Assembly (NCBI RefSeq): GCF_013407955.1
Contig: NZ_JACCBU010000001.1
Span: forward strand, 5,208,001-5,272,000
Length of the DNA stretch: 64,000 bases
Direction: 5' to 3'
Origin: Microlunatus parietis
GTDB lineage: Bacteria; Actinomycetota; Actinomycetes; Propionibacteriales; Propionibacteriaceae
A program made the translations under genes and the position numbers. The notes under the pieces were generated by a model. The model did not search any database. It had not been told where the DNA came from and saw only the letters and a list, made by a program, of their open reading frames with translations. Of this stretch, positions 8,466 to 16,912 are shown piece by piece. Position 1 is the stretch's first letter; the number at the start of each line of letters is the position of its first letter.

Positions 8466-8616
8466 ACGGCCGGGACGTCTCGCAGAGCCACAGGAGCTCC
8501 GCTCGCGATTGCCTGGCTCATCGGTCTTCAGACCCGGGTCACTGGCCCGAGAGGCGGACGTCCGCGGAGTTGGGCTGGCAGCAGCGAGGGTGGGCGTGGA
8601 GCATGGAGGGATGATC

Positions 8617-9318
8617 GTGGATCGAGGGCGGCCGGGTGAGGGGGCGGCGGAATGGCTGGACCTGGGCCGCGCCGGCCGCACGCGATTCTGGCGACGGCCG
8701 TGGTTCCTGCCGGGCCTCGCGATCCTGGTGATCGCCGCGTTGACGCTCGGCGCGGCGCTGGCCCAGCCGTACTGGAACTCCCGGAACCGGCAGCTCGATC
8801 AAGCCCAGGTACGGGCAGCGGTGGCGGCCCTGGAACTGACCGACCTCGTCGTGCGGCTCACCAGCGAGGCACCGCTGGCCGGCCTGGCGGACGACCCGTG
8901 CATCGCGCTGCAGGCTCCGATCGGGCGGGCCCGCGAGGGCCGGGTGCCGTCGGTGGAAGCGACCGGGCGGGCAGCGGACGGGCGGGCCTGGGTCACCGTC
9001 GTCGTCCTGGTGCTGGAGTCGCCGGAGGTGGCCGCCGGGCGGTTCGGCGACGCCGGTTCGGCGCTGGCCGACGAATCCTGCCGGAACACGCCGCTCGGCC
9101 GGCTCGGCATCGACCCGCCGCCGTTGCCGGACCGTCAGCTGGCGTACGGGATCGCCTCGGGCGGGGGTGGCGGCGGAGCCGACTCGTGGTGGTACCGGGT
9201 CCGGGTGCTCCGCTTCGGCAACACCGTCAGCTTCCTGACCACGTTCGGGCCGGTCGGCTCGGCCGACGTGACGGCACCGCTGGTCGAGTCGCTGGACCGG
9301 GCTCTGGCCGCCGCGTGA
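8617..9318 (+). CDS. Membrane-anchored protein of unknown function
   Basis: About 233 aa from GTG 8617, which has GGAGGG ideally spaced upstream; ATG 8611 is too close to that site. A short Arg-rich cytoplasmic start is followed by one membrane segment (about residues 30-52, PGLAILVIAALTLGAALA) and an outer domain of about 175 residues with two Cys (DDPCIAL, DESCRNT). The fold looks like the small alpha/beta sensor-type domains of actinobacterial exported proteins, but no family is recognised. It is convergent with the aldehyde dehydrogenase operon. Confidence 0.7.
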   Translation: MDRGRPGEGAAEWLDLGRAGRTRFWRRPWFLPGLAILVIAALTLGAALAQPYWNSRNRQLDQAQVRAAVAALELTDLVVRLTSEAPLAGLADDPCIALQAPIGRAREGRVPSVEATGRAADGRAWVTVVVLVLESPEVAAGRFGDAGSALADESCRNTPLGRLGIDPPPLPDRQLAYGIASGGGGGGADSWWYRVRVLRFGNTVSFLTTFGPVGSADVTAPLVESLDRALAAA

Positions 9319-9320
9319 TC

Positions 9321-9338
9321 ACCGGCCGCGCCGCCGGT
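9321..9338. terminator. Short hairpin between converging genes
   Basis: ACCGGC (9321-9326) pairs with GCCGGT (9333-9338) around CGCGCC. It lies exactly in the 19-base gap between the stop codons of two converging genes. There is no T tract, so the terminator role is inferred from position. Confidence 0.4.
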
Positions 9339-10246
9339 CAGTACGCAGAGCCGCCGGCGAGCGAGACGGCGCCGGTGGGATGCCACACCGTCTTGGTCTC
9401 CAGGAACGCGCGCAGCCGCCCGGTGCCCGGCGGAGCTGCGAAGTCGGGCGTACCGGCCGGCACGTAGACCCGCTTCAGGGTCTGCGCGGCGGACCGTTCC
9501 AGCTCGGTCCGCAGGTCATGATCATCGGGATGGTCGGTGACGCCGGTCAGGTCGAGCGCGTTCACGTCGGCGTGCGCGGCCAGGTGCGGGCCGAGCTCGG
9601 CGGCCTTCCCGGTCAGGATGTTGACAGCGCCACCGGGCAGGTCGGAGGTGGCCAGCACCTCCGCGAAGGAGATGGCGACACAGGGATCCGGTTCGGACGC
9701 GACCACCACGGCCGTGTTGCCGCCGGCCAGCACCGGGGCGACCACGGAGACCAGGCCGAGCAGCGGCGAATCCCGCGGCGCGAAGATCACCACGACGCCG
9801 GTCGGCTCCGGCGCCGAGTAGGAGAAGAACGGGCCGGACACCGGGTTCGAGCTGCCGAACGCCGCGGCCAGCTTGTCGGTCCAGCCGGCATAGTGCACCA
9901 GCCGGTCGATCGAGCTCTCGACCTCGGACGCGGAGACCCGGCTGGTCACGCCGCGGCTGGCGGTGATCAACTTCGTGAACTCGCGGGCCCGGCCCTCCAG
10001 CATCTCGGCGGCCCGGTAGATCACCTGCCCGCGGTTGTACGGAGTCGCCCCGGCCCACGCAGCCAGGCCCTTGCGGGCGGCGACGACCGCGTCCCGCGCG
10101 TCCTTGCGGGACGCCAGCGCCGCGTTGGCCATGAAGCCTCCTTCGGCATCGACCGCCTGGTAGGTACGGCCGGACTCCGACCGCGGGAACTTGCCGCCGA
10201 TGAACAGCTTGTACGTCTTCGGAATCGCGAGGTGGGCCATGATCAT
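9338..10246 (-). CDS. Short aldehyde dehydrogenase homologue lacking the catalytic domain
   Basis: 302 aa against about 480 for the family. It covers the N-terminal NAD-binding half (LFIGGKFPRSESGR, then PEPTGVVVIFAPRDSPLLGL and VLAGGNTAVVVASE). The catalytic-Cys segment is absent; the protein closes with LRAFLETKTVWHPTG, which resembles the far C-terminus of aldehyde dehydrogenases. The frame is clean and GC-biased throughout, so this looks like a maintained internal deletion and not decay. It overlaps the full-length enzyme upstream by 4 bases (ATGA), implying translational coupling. A structural or regulatory partner of that enzyme is the likely role. Confidence 0.85.
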   Translation of the reverse strand: MIMAHLAIPKTYKLFIGGKFPRSESGRTYQAVDAEGGFMANAALASRKDARDAVVAARKGLAAWAGATPYNRGQVIYRAAEMLEGRAREFTKLITASRGVTSRVSASEVESSIDRLVHYAGWTDKLAAAFGSSNPVSGPFFSYSAPEPTGVVVIFAPRDSPLLGLVSVVAPVLAGGNTAVVVASEPDPCVAISFAEVLATSDLPGGAVNILTGKAAELGPHLAAHADVNALDLTGVTDHPDDHDLRTELERSAAQTLKRVYVPAGTPDFAAPPGTGRLRAFLETKTVWHPTGAVSLAGGSAY

Positions 10247-11706
10247 TTCCCGTCGGCGAGAGGCTCGTCGTCGCTGTGCAGGTAGGCGGCCATGCCGCTC
10301 GGCCCGCCCTCCCGGCCGTAGCCGGACTCCTTGTAGCCGCCGAAGCTGGCCGCGGGATCGAACCGGTTGAACGTGTTGTCCCAGATCACGCCCGCCCGCA
10401 GCGCGGCGGCCATCCCCATCGCCCGCGAGCCCTTCTCGGTCCAGATGCCGGCCGAGAGTCCGTACGGGGTGTTGTTGGCCTTGGCGATCGCCTCGTCCGG
10501 CGTCCGGAACGTCACCGTGGTGAGCACCGGGCCGAAGATCTCCTCGCGCGCGATCCGCATCGACTGGGTGGCCTCGCTGAAGATCGTCGGCGCCACGTAG
10601 TAGCCCTTGTCCGGCAGCGGGCAGGACGACCGCCAGACCTCCGCGCCCTCGGCGATGCCGGCCTCGGTCAGCTCGTTGATCTTGTTCAGCTGCATGGTCG
10701 AGTTGATCGCGCCGACGTCGGTGTTCTTGTCCAGCGGGTGGCCGACCCGCAGCGTCTCCACGCGAGCCTTCAAACGATCAAGGAACTCCTCGGCGATCGA
10801 CTCCTGGACCAGCAGCCGGGAGCCGGCGCAGCAGACCTGGCCCTGGTTGAAGAAGATCCCGTTGACGATGCCCTCGATCGCCTGGTCCTGGGCGGCGTCC
10901 TCGAAGACGATGTTGGCGCCCTTGCCGCCGAGCTCGAGGGTGACCTTGCGGCCGGTGCCGGCCAGCTCGGCGGCGATCCGCCGGCCGACGGCCGTGGAGC
11001 CGGTGAACGCGACCTTGTCGAGGTCCGGGTGGTTGACCAGCGCGGAGCCGATGCCGCCGGCGCCGGTGACGATGTTGACCACGCCCGGCGGCAGGTCTGC
11101 GTCGGCGATGATCTCGGCCAGCACCAAGATCGACAACGGGGTGGTTTCGGCGGGCTTGATCACCACCGTGTTGCCGGCCGCCAGCGCCGGAGCGATCTTC
11201 CAGGCCGCCATCAGCAGCGGGAAGTTCCACGGGATCACCTGGCCGGCGACCCCGAGCGAGCGCGGCTCCGGCCCCAGCCCGAGATGGTGCAGCTTGTCCG
11301 CCCAGCCGGCGTGGTAGAAGAAGTGCTGGGCCGCCGTCGGCACGTCGAAGTCACGGGATTCCTTGATCGGCTTGCCGTTGTCCAGCGACTCGACGACGGC
11401 CAGCTCGCGAGCCCGTTCGGCGATCCCGCGGGCGATCCGGAACAGGTACTTGCCGCGGTCCGCGCCGCTGGTCCGGGACCACACCCGCTCGTACGCCCTC
11501 CGGGCCGCCTTGACCGCCGTGTCCACGTCTTCGGTCGTGACCGTCGAGTAGCTGGTCAGCGGCTCGCCCTCGGACGGGTCGATCGTCTTCACGTCGTCGC
11601 CGTGACCCTCGACGAACTTGCCGTCGATGAACGGCAGATAGCGGTCCTTGAGGGCCGCGATGCTCGGCGATTCGGGTGCCGGTGCGTATTCCCAGTCCAT
11701 GATCAA
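10243..11706 (-). CDS. Aldehyde dehydrogenase, NAD(P)-dependent
   Basis: 487 aa, full length. General base E258 (LELGGKGANIVFED) and the catalytic Cys in FFNQGQVCCAG (C292 or C293); PWNFPLLMAAWK and FTGSTAVGR line the cofactor site. It lies 10 bases after deoC and overlaps the short paralogue downstream. Deoxyribose-phosphate aldolase releases acetaldehyde, so oxidation of acetaldehyde to acetate is a sensible role. This is inferred from context. Confidence 0.9.
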   Translation of the reverse strand: MIMDWEYAPAPESPSIAALKDRYLPFIDGKFVEGHGDDVKTIDPSEGEPLTSYSTVTTEDVDTAVKAARRAYERVWSRTSGADRGKYLFRIARGIAERARELAVVESLDNGKPIKESRDFDVPTAAQHFFYHAGWADKLHHLGLGPEPRSLGVAGQVIPWNFPLLMAAWKIAPALAAGNTVVIKPAETTPLSILVLAEIIADADLPPGVVNIVTGAGGIGSALVNHPDLDKVAFTGSTAVGRRIAAELAGTGRKVTLELGGKGANIVFEDAAQDQAIEGIVNGIFFNQGQVCCAGSRLLVQESIAEEFLDRLKARVETLRVGHPLDKNTDVGAINSTMQLNKINELTEAGIAEGAEVWRSSCPLPDKGYYVAPTIFSEATQSMRIAREEIFGPVLTTVTFRTPDEAIAKANNTPYGLSAGIWTEKGSRAMGMAAALRAGVIWDNTFNRFDPAASFGGYKESGYGREGGPSGMAAYLHSDDEPLADGK

Positions 11707-11716
11707 CTCCTGATCG

Positions 11717-12664
11717 TCAGTCGACGGTCACGTAGTTCGCGCCCCAGTAGTGGCCCTCGAGTTGGGTCCGGCGCTGCATGATCAGATCGTTCAGCAGCGA
11801 GGAGGCGCCGAACCGGAACCAGTGTGGGTCGAGCCACTCCGGCCCGGCCACCTCGTTGACGGCGACCAGGTAGTGGATCGCGTCCTTGGCGTTGCGGATC
11901 CCGCCGGCCGGCTTCACCGCCCGCTGCTCGCCGGTCAGGTCGCGCCAGTCCCGGACCGCCTGCAGCATCACGTGGGTGACCGGCAGCGTCGCAGCGGGGG
12001 AGACCTTGCCGGTCGAGGTCTTGATGAAGTCGGCGCCCGCGAGCAGGGCGAGCCAGGACGCTCGCCGTACGTTGTCGTAGGTGGCCAGCTCGCCGGTCTC
12101 CAAGATCACCTTCAGCCGGGCGGTGCCGCAGGCCGCCTTGATCGCCTGGATCTGCTCGAACACGAGGCCGTACTTCCCGGACAGGAAGGCGCCGCGGTCG
12201 ATCACCATGTCGATCTCGTCCGCCCCGGCCGCGACCGCGAGCTCGGTGTCGGCGACCTTGACGTCGAGGCTGGACCGGCCGGACGGGAACGCCGTGGCCA
12301 CGCTGGCCACCAGCACCCCGGTCCCCTTGACCTCGGCCACCGCCGTCTCGACCAGGTCCGGATAGACGCAGATCGCGGCCGCGTGCGGCGTCTCGGGCCG
12401 CTCCGGATCGGGCAGGATCGCCTTCCGGCACAGGTTGCGCACCTTGCCGACCGTGTCCGCGCCCTCCAGGGTGGTCAGGTCGACCATCGAGATCGCCAGG
12501 TCCAGCGCGGCGAGCTTGGACGCCTTCTTGATCGACCGGGTGGCGAGGTTGGCCGCGCGCAGTTCCAGGCCGACCGGATCCACGGCCGGCAGGCCGGTCA
12601 GGAACCGCCGCAGCCGGGTCTCGTCGGCGATCGCGTCGCTGATCGCGTCTTGAGTCGGACTCAT
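11717..12664 (-). CDS. deoC: Deoxyribose-phosphate aldolase
   Basis: 315 aa from ATG 12664. Catalytic residues are recognisable: D152 (EIDMVI), Schiff-base K215 (FIKTSTGK) and K251 (AVKPAGGIR). It splits 2-deoxyribose 5-phosphate into glyceraldehyde 3-phosphate and acetaldehyde. It is the first gene of a deoC-ALDH-short ALDH operon, so the acetaldehyde formed can be oxidised at once. It also connects functionally with the purine nucleoside phosphorylase/phosphomutase pair at 36-38.5 kb. The N-terminus (about 60 residues before the barrel) is longer than in E. coli DeoC, as is usual in the larger DeoC subgroup. Confidence 0.95.
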   Translation of the reverse strand: MSPTQDAISDAIADETRLRRFLTGLPAVDPVGLELRAANLATRSIKKASKLAALDLAISMVDLTTLEGADTVGKVRNLCRKAILPDPERPETPHAAAICVYPDLVETAVAEVKGTGVLVASVATAFPSGRSSLDVKVADTELAVAAGADEIDMVIDRGAFLSGKYGLVFEQIQAIKAACGTARLKVILETGELATYDNVRRASWLALLAGADFIKTSTGKVSPAATLPVTHVMLQAVRDWRDLTGEQRAVKPAGGIRNAKDAIHYLVAVNEVAGPEWLDPHWFRFGASSLLNDLIMQRRTQLEGHYWGANYVTVD

Positions 12665-12747
12665 ACGGCCGATCCTAGGCCGCTCGTGCGGAACCCGCCT
12701 CACCTCGCGACGGAGGTGGGGCGGGCCCGAGGAGTCCGAGCCTTCGG

Positions 12748-13359
12748 TCAGGCCCGCTCGTAGTGCAGCGACACCGCGCCGGACACCGGGAAGCTGGTGG
12801 CCGACGACAGCCGCCAGCTGGAAGCGTGGCCGTCCGGGAGGACGCGGGTCCCGGCGCCGAGGGTCGAGGGCACCACCGTCAGGTAGAGGTCGTCGATGAG
12901 GTCGGCCTTGAGCAGGGTCTGGATGATGCTGGCGCTGTTCAGGACCAGGATGTCGCGGCCCGGCTGCCGCTTGAGCGTCTTCACCTCGCCGACGACGTCG
13001 TGGGAGACCCGGGCGTTGGTCCACTCGGACTGGTCCAGGTCGTAGGTCTCGAGCGTGGTGGAGAAGACGATCTTCTCCACTGCTGCCAGCCAGGTGCCCA
13101 GGTCGCGGGTCCGGGGCGAACTGGCCGGGTCGCTGGTGATCGCGGGCCAGACCGACGTGAAGCCTTCCCAGTTCGTCCGGCCGAGCAGGGCGGTGCTGAC
13201 GCCGCGCCAGATCCCCTCGTAGTAGAGCTCGCTCTGCTCACTGCTGATGTGGGCCATCGCCCAGCTCATGTCGTCCTCGGGACCGGTGCCGCTGTAGCCG
13301 TCCATCGACACCGTGACCTCGGCGCCGACCTTGCGGCCGGACTGGGTCGTCTCGCTCAT
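12748..13359 (-). CDS. Dihydrofolate reductase-fold protein (RibD C-terminal domain type)
   Basis: 203 aa from ATG 13359, chosen because GGAG stands 6 bases upstream; further ATGs at 13362 and 13371 are possible. VSMDGYSG near the start, LLGRTNWEGFTSVWP, and LNSASIIQTLLKADLIDDLYLTV are the signature strings of the YyaP/YwjB-like RibD_C family. These are predicted NADPH-dependent reductases of unknown substrate and are not the essential DHFR. The gene stands alone. Confidence 0.85.
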   Translation of the reverse strand: MSETTQSGRKVGAEVTVSMDGYSGTGPEDDMSWAMAHISSEQSELYYEGIWRGVSTALLGRTNWEGFTSVWPAITSDPASSPRTRDLGTWLAAVEKIVFSTTLETYDLDQSEWTNARVSHDVVGEVKTLKRQPGRDILVLNSASIIQTLLKADLIDDLYLTVVPSTLGAGTRVLPDGHASSWRLSSATSFPVSGAVSLHYERA

Positions 13360-13493
13360 CATCTTCTCCATCCGAAGGGATCGTTGCTGGGATTCACAGG
13401 GGCAGACCCGAGGACGAGCGGAAACTCATCGCCGGTCAGAACCACCGGGACATCCTCGGCTGCGCGGGATATCGTCGGCGTATCCTTCGGCCG

Positions 13494-13853
13494 CTACTGG
13501 ATCTGGGACCAGGGATCGATCAGCTCGATGCCCGCTCCCTCGAAGTCGCCGATGTTCCTGGTCGCACAGGCGGCGCCGTTGCTCCGGCAGATGGCCGCGA
13601 TCTGGGCGTCGGCCATGCTGATCGGCCGCCCCGCCTTCTCTCGGGCTGCGACGATCCTCGCGTAGTTGCGGGCCGCATCGGTGTCGAACGCGAGGATGGC
13701 ACGGGTCCCGAGGTAGGGCTCCAGTGCGTTCTCGACCTGCTCCGTCAACGAGGTCCGGCGTCGGCCGGCTGGCAGGCGCTCCAGTCCGGCCAGGAGTTCG
13801 GCGACCGTGATCATGGTCAGCGCCACGTCATCGGTGAGCAGCTCCCTCGTCGG
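13494..13853 (-). pseudogene. VapC-type PIN toxin, 5'-truncated
   Basis: The readable part (TMITVAELLAGLERLPAGRRR, then ISMADAQIAAICRSNGA and TRNIGDFEGAGIEL) matches the last three quarters of FitB/VapC-like PIN proteins, including the later acidic residues. The N-terminal 25-30 residues with the first catalytic Asp (normally near LDTN) are missing: an in-frame TGA lies at 13854-13856 and what follows upstream is the promoter of the divergent vapBC pair. No partner antitoxin adjoins it. It is probably a dead toxin. Confidence 0.75.
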
Positions 13854-13883
13854 TCAGCGCTACTGAAGTATGGCATCATAGAG

Positions 13884-13899
13884 AGCACCAATTGATGCT
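13884..13899. promoter_or_regulatory. Candidate autoregulatory operator of vapBC
   Basis: AGCACC-AATT-GATGCT is a near-perfect dyad (one mismatch) 22 bases before the vapB start, in a locally AT-rich stretch. VapB antitoxins normally repress their own promoter by binding such dyads. Confidence 0.45.
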
Positions 13900-13921
13900 G
13901 ATTCTGATGGAGGGTCTTGAG

Positions 13922-14119
13922 ATGAGAACGACCGTGACCATCGATGACGAACTGCTGGCCAGGGCAGCTGAGCTGACCGGGATCGAGGAGAAGGCGACCC
14001 TGCTGCGCCATGGTCTGCGGGCGCTCATCCGGATCGAGAGCGGACGTCGCTTGGCGGCACTCGGTGGCTCGGACCCTCGCGCCGAGGCTGCGCCACGCCG
14101 CCGCGGGTCCGCCGCATGA
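13922..14119 (+). CDS. vapB: VapB-type antitoxin (ribbon-helix-helix)
   Basis: 65 aa from ATG 13922 with GGAGGG 7 bases upstream. MRTTVTIDDELLARAAELTG is the classic ribbon-helix-helix start of actinobacterial VapB proteins; the C-terminal Ala/Arg-rich tail would wrap the toxin. Its stop overlaps the vapC start by 4 bases. Confidence 0.88.
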   Translation: MRTTVTIDDELLARAAELTGIEEKATLLRHGLRALIRIESGRRLAALGGSDPRAEAAPRRRGSAA

Positions 14120-14487
14120 TCCTGGTCGACAGTTCGGTGTGGATCGACCACCTGCACGCGGCCCAGTCAGACCTCGTCGATCTGTTGGAGTCCGGTGAGG
14201 CGGGCTGCCATCCGTTGGTGATCGAGGAACTCGCCCTCGGTTCGATCAAGGATCGGCGGCTCGTGCTCGACCTGCTGTCGAGTCTGGAGCGCTTTCCCGT
14301 GCTCACCCACGACGAAGTGTTGACGCTGGTCGATGGCCACCGGCTCTGGGGTCGCGGGCTGAGCGCGATGGATGCTCACCTGCTCGGGTCGGTGGCTCTC
14401 GTCGGTGGTGCTCAACTCTGGACGCGAGACAAGAGGTTGAGGTCAGCAGCCGGCGATGCGGGTGTCGCTCGGTATCACGTGCGGTGA
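14116..14487 (+). CDS. vapC: VapC toxin, PIN-domain ribonuclease
   Basis: 123 aa. The four acidic residues of the PIN active site are present: D5 (ILVDSSVW), E37/E38, D86 (SAMDAHLL) and D105 (TRDKRL). It cleaves RNA, typically tRNA or rRNA loops, when released from VapB. ATGA overlap with vapB ensures coupled synthesis. The intact pair stands back to back with the truncated VapC at 13494. Confidence 0.92.
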   Translation: MILVDSSVWIDHLHAAQSDLVDLLESGEAGCHPLVIEELALGSIKDRRLVLDLLSSLERFPVLTHDEVLTLVDGHRLWGRGLSAMDAHLLGSVALVGGAQLWTRDKRLRSAAGDAGVARYHVR

Positions 14488-14538
14488 CTTCACGCGCCGG
14501 AGCCTGTTCGCTCGACCGGGACGAACCGGCGGCGAAGC

Positions 14539-15105
14539 TCACCGAGCAGTTGGCCGGCTGGCGGACCGGTCGGTCAGGCCGGCCGCCTGGGCGAAGACGG
14601 CGCGAGGATCGGGGTGACGCTGCGGGTCGGCCCAGATCATCTGGGCGAGGCCGATCGCCATCGCGGCGGCGGCCTCGCAGCGCAGCGGGTCGCCGCCGTA
14701 GTCGCCGCGGCGGACGAGGGCTTCGGTGAGCTGCTGCCGCCAGGTCCGGGTCAGCCCGAGCGCCTTCGCCCGGAGGTCGGCGTCCTGCTGGATCACCCGG
14801 AAGGCCTTACCCGTCGGCGAATCCGGGGACATCGCGTCGATCGCGTCGCCGAGGGCACCGCCGAGCGCCCGCCAGCCCCGGCCCGGTTGCTCGTCCAGGG
14901 CGTCCGCGACCCGAGCGCCGAACGCGGCGATCTGATCAAGGACCAGGTCCTCCCGGCGGGTGACGTACCGGAAGAAGGTGGGCCGGGAAATGCCGGCCGC
15001 TGCGACGAGGTCGGCGACGGTGACCGCGGCATAGCCGTTGCGGAGGAACAGGTCGAGGGCGACCTCGTCGATGGCCTCCCGTGAGGTGGCGGGCGGCCTA
15101 GCCAT
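14539..15105 (-). CDS. TetR family transcriptional regulator
   Basis: 188 aa. N-terminal helix-turn-helix: IDEVALDLFLRNGYAAVTV, ADLVAAAGISRPTFFRYVTR. The ligand domain carries LAQMIWADPQRHPDPRAVF, as in the large MftR-like actinobacterial TetR group. Its ATG overlaps the end of the polysaccharide deacetylase gene by 8 bases, so the two form one transcription unit. The unit starts with a perfect palindrome at 15811-15829 that is probably its operator. Confidence 0.9.
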   Translation of the reverse strand: MARPPATSREAIDEVALDLFLRNGYAAVTVADLVAAAGISRPTFFRYVTRREDLVLDQIAAFGARVADALDEQPGRGWRALGGALGDAIDAMSPDSPTGKAFRVIQQDADLRAKALGLTRTWRQQLTEALVRRGDYGGDPLRCEAAAAMAIGLAQMIWADPQRHPDPRAVFAQAAGLTDRSASRPTAR

Positions 15106-15811
15106 CGATCAGCTCCGAGACCGTGACGAACCGGTACCCCTGTCGGTGCAGGTCGTCGATGATCATGCCGATCGCCTGCTGGGTCGCCGAGCGGCCGTAC
15201 CAGGGATGAAGCAGGATGATCGAACCCGGCCTGGTGTTCGCGACCGTCGCCGCGGCCAGGTCCTCGGCGGAGCTGGCGCTGTCCTCGCTGTCGGCCGCGA
15301 CGTCCCAGGTCACGGTCGTCCGCTGGGTCGCCGCCAGGTAGAGCGGCAGGGTCAGCAGCTTCTTCCCGTACGGCGGCCGGAACGTGATCTCGCCTTCGTA
15401 GCCGGCCTGCCGGATCAGCCGGTCCGTGGCCGAGACCTGGCGGGCGATCTCGGACGGTGGGAGCAAGATCATCCGTGGGTGGCTCCAGGTGTGGTTGCCG
15501 AGCTCGTGGCCGGCATCGACCAGCCGCGCGGCGACGCCGGGGAACCGCTCGATTCCGTTGCCGTTCAGGTAGAACGTGGCTCGTACGTCTCGGTCCGCCA
15601 GGGTCTGCAGCATCGCGTCGGCGTCGGCCTCGCCGGTCGGGCCGTCGTCGAACGTCAGCGCCACCACCTTCTCGGCGGTGTCCACCCGGTCGACCAGCCG
15701 CCCGGCGATCTGCACCGTCCGCGAGTTCATCAGCCGATAGCCGCCGCCGAGCACCAGCAGGAGCTCGAGGAGGCAGATCCCGACAATGATCAAGGTCACC
15801 CGTAGCCTCAT
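15098..15811 (-). CDS. Membrane-anchored polysaccharide deacetylase (CE4/NodB-type)
   Basis: About 237 aa from ATG 15811. One N-terminal membrane segment (about 5-25) puts the catalytic domain outside. Motifs: TFDDGPTG (D55/D56), metal ligands H107 and H111 in GNHTWSHP, RPPYG, and LLHPW near the end. CE4 enzymes remove N- or O-acetyl groups from peptidoglycan, chitin or xylan. An alternative ATG at 15835 would put the operator inside the coding region. No ribosome site precedes either start, so a leaderless transcript is possible. Confidence 0.9.
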   Translation of the reverse strand: MRLRVTLIIVGICLLELLLVLGGGYRLMNSRTVQIAGRLVDRVDTAEKVVALTFDDGPTGEADADAMLQTLADRDVRATFYLNGNGIERFPGVAARLVDAGHELGNHTWSHPRMILLPPSEIARQVSATDRLIRQAGYEGEITFRPPYGKKLLTLPLYLAATQRTTVTWDVAADSEDSASSAEDLAAATVANTRPGSIILLHPWYGRSATQQAIGMIIDDLHRQGYRFVTVSELIDG

Positions 15812-15829
15812 TTGATACACGGTATCAAA
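15811..15829. promoter_or_regulatory. Perfect TetR-type operator
   Basis: TTTGATAC-ACG-GTATCAAA is a perfect 8-bp-arm palindrome that touches the start codon of the deacetylase gene at 15811. The downstream gene of the unit encodes a TetR regulator, so autoregulation is the simplest reading. Confidence 0.75.
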
Positions 15830-15876
15830 ACTCATTCAGACCGGCGGCGAGACACCGCCGAGCGAGGAGTACCGGT

Positions 15877-16860
15877 TCAGGCGCTGCGCCCGGCGACCCA
15901 GGCCATGTCGGGGTAGCGGTCGCCGGAGGCGACCAGCGCGTCGAGGCTGGCCAGCGCGGTCTCGGAGAGCCGCACGTCGACCGCGCCGAGGTTGTCCTCG
16001 AGGTTGGTCCGGCGCCGGGTACCGGGGATCGGCACCACGTCGTCGCCCTGGGCCAGCAGCCAGGCCAGCGCGATCCGGCCCGGGCTGGTGCTGAGGTCGT
16101 CGGCGAGGTCCCGGATCCGCTGCACCAGGGCCAGGTTGCGGTCGAGATTCTCGGCCTGCCAGCGGGGCAGCGTACGCCGGAAGTCGTTGTCAGCCAGGTC
16201 GGTCGTCGCGGCGATCGCGCCGGTCAGCAGGCCCCGCCCGAGCGGGCTGTACGGGACGAGGGCGATCCCGAGCTCGCGCGCGGTCGGCACGATCTCGTCC
16301 TCCAGGTCACGGCTGAACAGGCTCCACTCGCTCTGCAGCGCGGCGATCGGGTGCACCGCCGCGGCCCGCCGCAGCGCCTCGGGCGAGGCTTCGGAGAGAC
16401 CGAGCGCGCGGACCTTGCCGGCGGTGACGAATTCGGCCATCGCGCCGACCGACTCCTCGATCGGCACCTCCGGATCGACCCGGTGCAGGTAGTAGAGGTC
16501 GATCACGTCGACGCCCAGCCGCTGCAGCGACCCGTCGATCGCGCGCCGGGCGTTGGCGGCCGACCCGTCCAAGCCGTTCGGCATCTTGGTCTCGGGATGC
16601 GGTGTGATGCCGAACTTGGTGGCGATCACGACCTCGTCCCGGCGGTGCTTGAGCACCTCCCCGACCAGGCTCTCGTTGTGCCCGGCGCCGTACAGCTCGG
16701 CGGTGTCGAGGAAGTTCACGCCGGCGTCCAGGGCGGCGTTGATCGTCGCCAGCGACTCGGTCCGGTCGGCCGGCCCGTACGCGTTGCTCATGCCCATGCA
16801 GCCGAGGCCGAGGGCGGAGACGGAGAGGTCGCCGAGCTTGCGATGAGGGAACGTGGGCAT
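15877..16860 (-). CDS. Aldo/keto reductase
   Basis: 327 aa. The tetrad D52, Y57 (DTAELYG), K82 (ATKFG) and H126 (YYLHRVDP) is intact, and the C-terminal cofactor region reads PIPGTRRRTNLEDN. It is an NADPH-dependent reductase of aldehydes or ketones, closest in style to the YajO/AKR13 group. AGGAG stands 8 bases before the ATG. A MerR regulator gene ends 52 bases upstream on the same strand; this pairing is common for aldehyde-responsive reductases. Confidence 0.93.
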   Translation of the reverse strand: MPTFPHRKLGDLSVSALGLGCMGMSNAYGPADRTESLATINAALDAGVNFLDTAELYGAGHNESLVGEVLKHRRDEVVIATKFGITPHPETKMPNGLDGSAANARRAIDGSLQRLGVDVIDLYYLHRVDPEVPIEESVGAMAEFVTAGKVRALGLSEASPEALRRAAAVHPIAALQSEWSLFSRDLEDEIVPTARELGIALVPYSPLGRGLLTGAIAATTDLADNDFRRTLPRWQAENLDRNLALVQRIRDLADDLSTSPGRIALAWLLAQGDDVVPIPGTRRRTNLEDNLGAVDVRLSETALASLDALVASGDRYPDMAWVAGRSA

Positions 16861-16912
16861 GCTTGAATCTCCTTGCGTGCTTGGGAAGTCGAGAGAACGA
16901 TAGAGCGAGGGA

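Larger units (their letters stand above)
7350..8616. other. 1.27-kb gene-poor stretch with duplicated and palindromic repeats
   Basis: Many overlapping open frames exist on both strands, but none shows the strong G/C third-position bias of neighbouring genes, a ribosome site or a recognisable domain. The stretch holds a duplicated hairpin block (7641-7735 and 8237-8326) and a tandem block built on TTCCCGCGGGAA (8371-8465, with a third palindrome at 8131). TGATCA, abundant elsewhere, occurs only once here. It may be decayed coding DNA or a locus of structured RNAs. Confidence 0.6.

Noticed and set aside
7350..8616. Several 60-200-codon frames on both strands in the gene-poor stretch
   Set aside because: They overlap one another, lack third-position bias and recognisable motifs, and their shared peptide strings arise only because the DNA repeats are duplicated.
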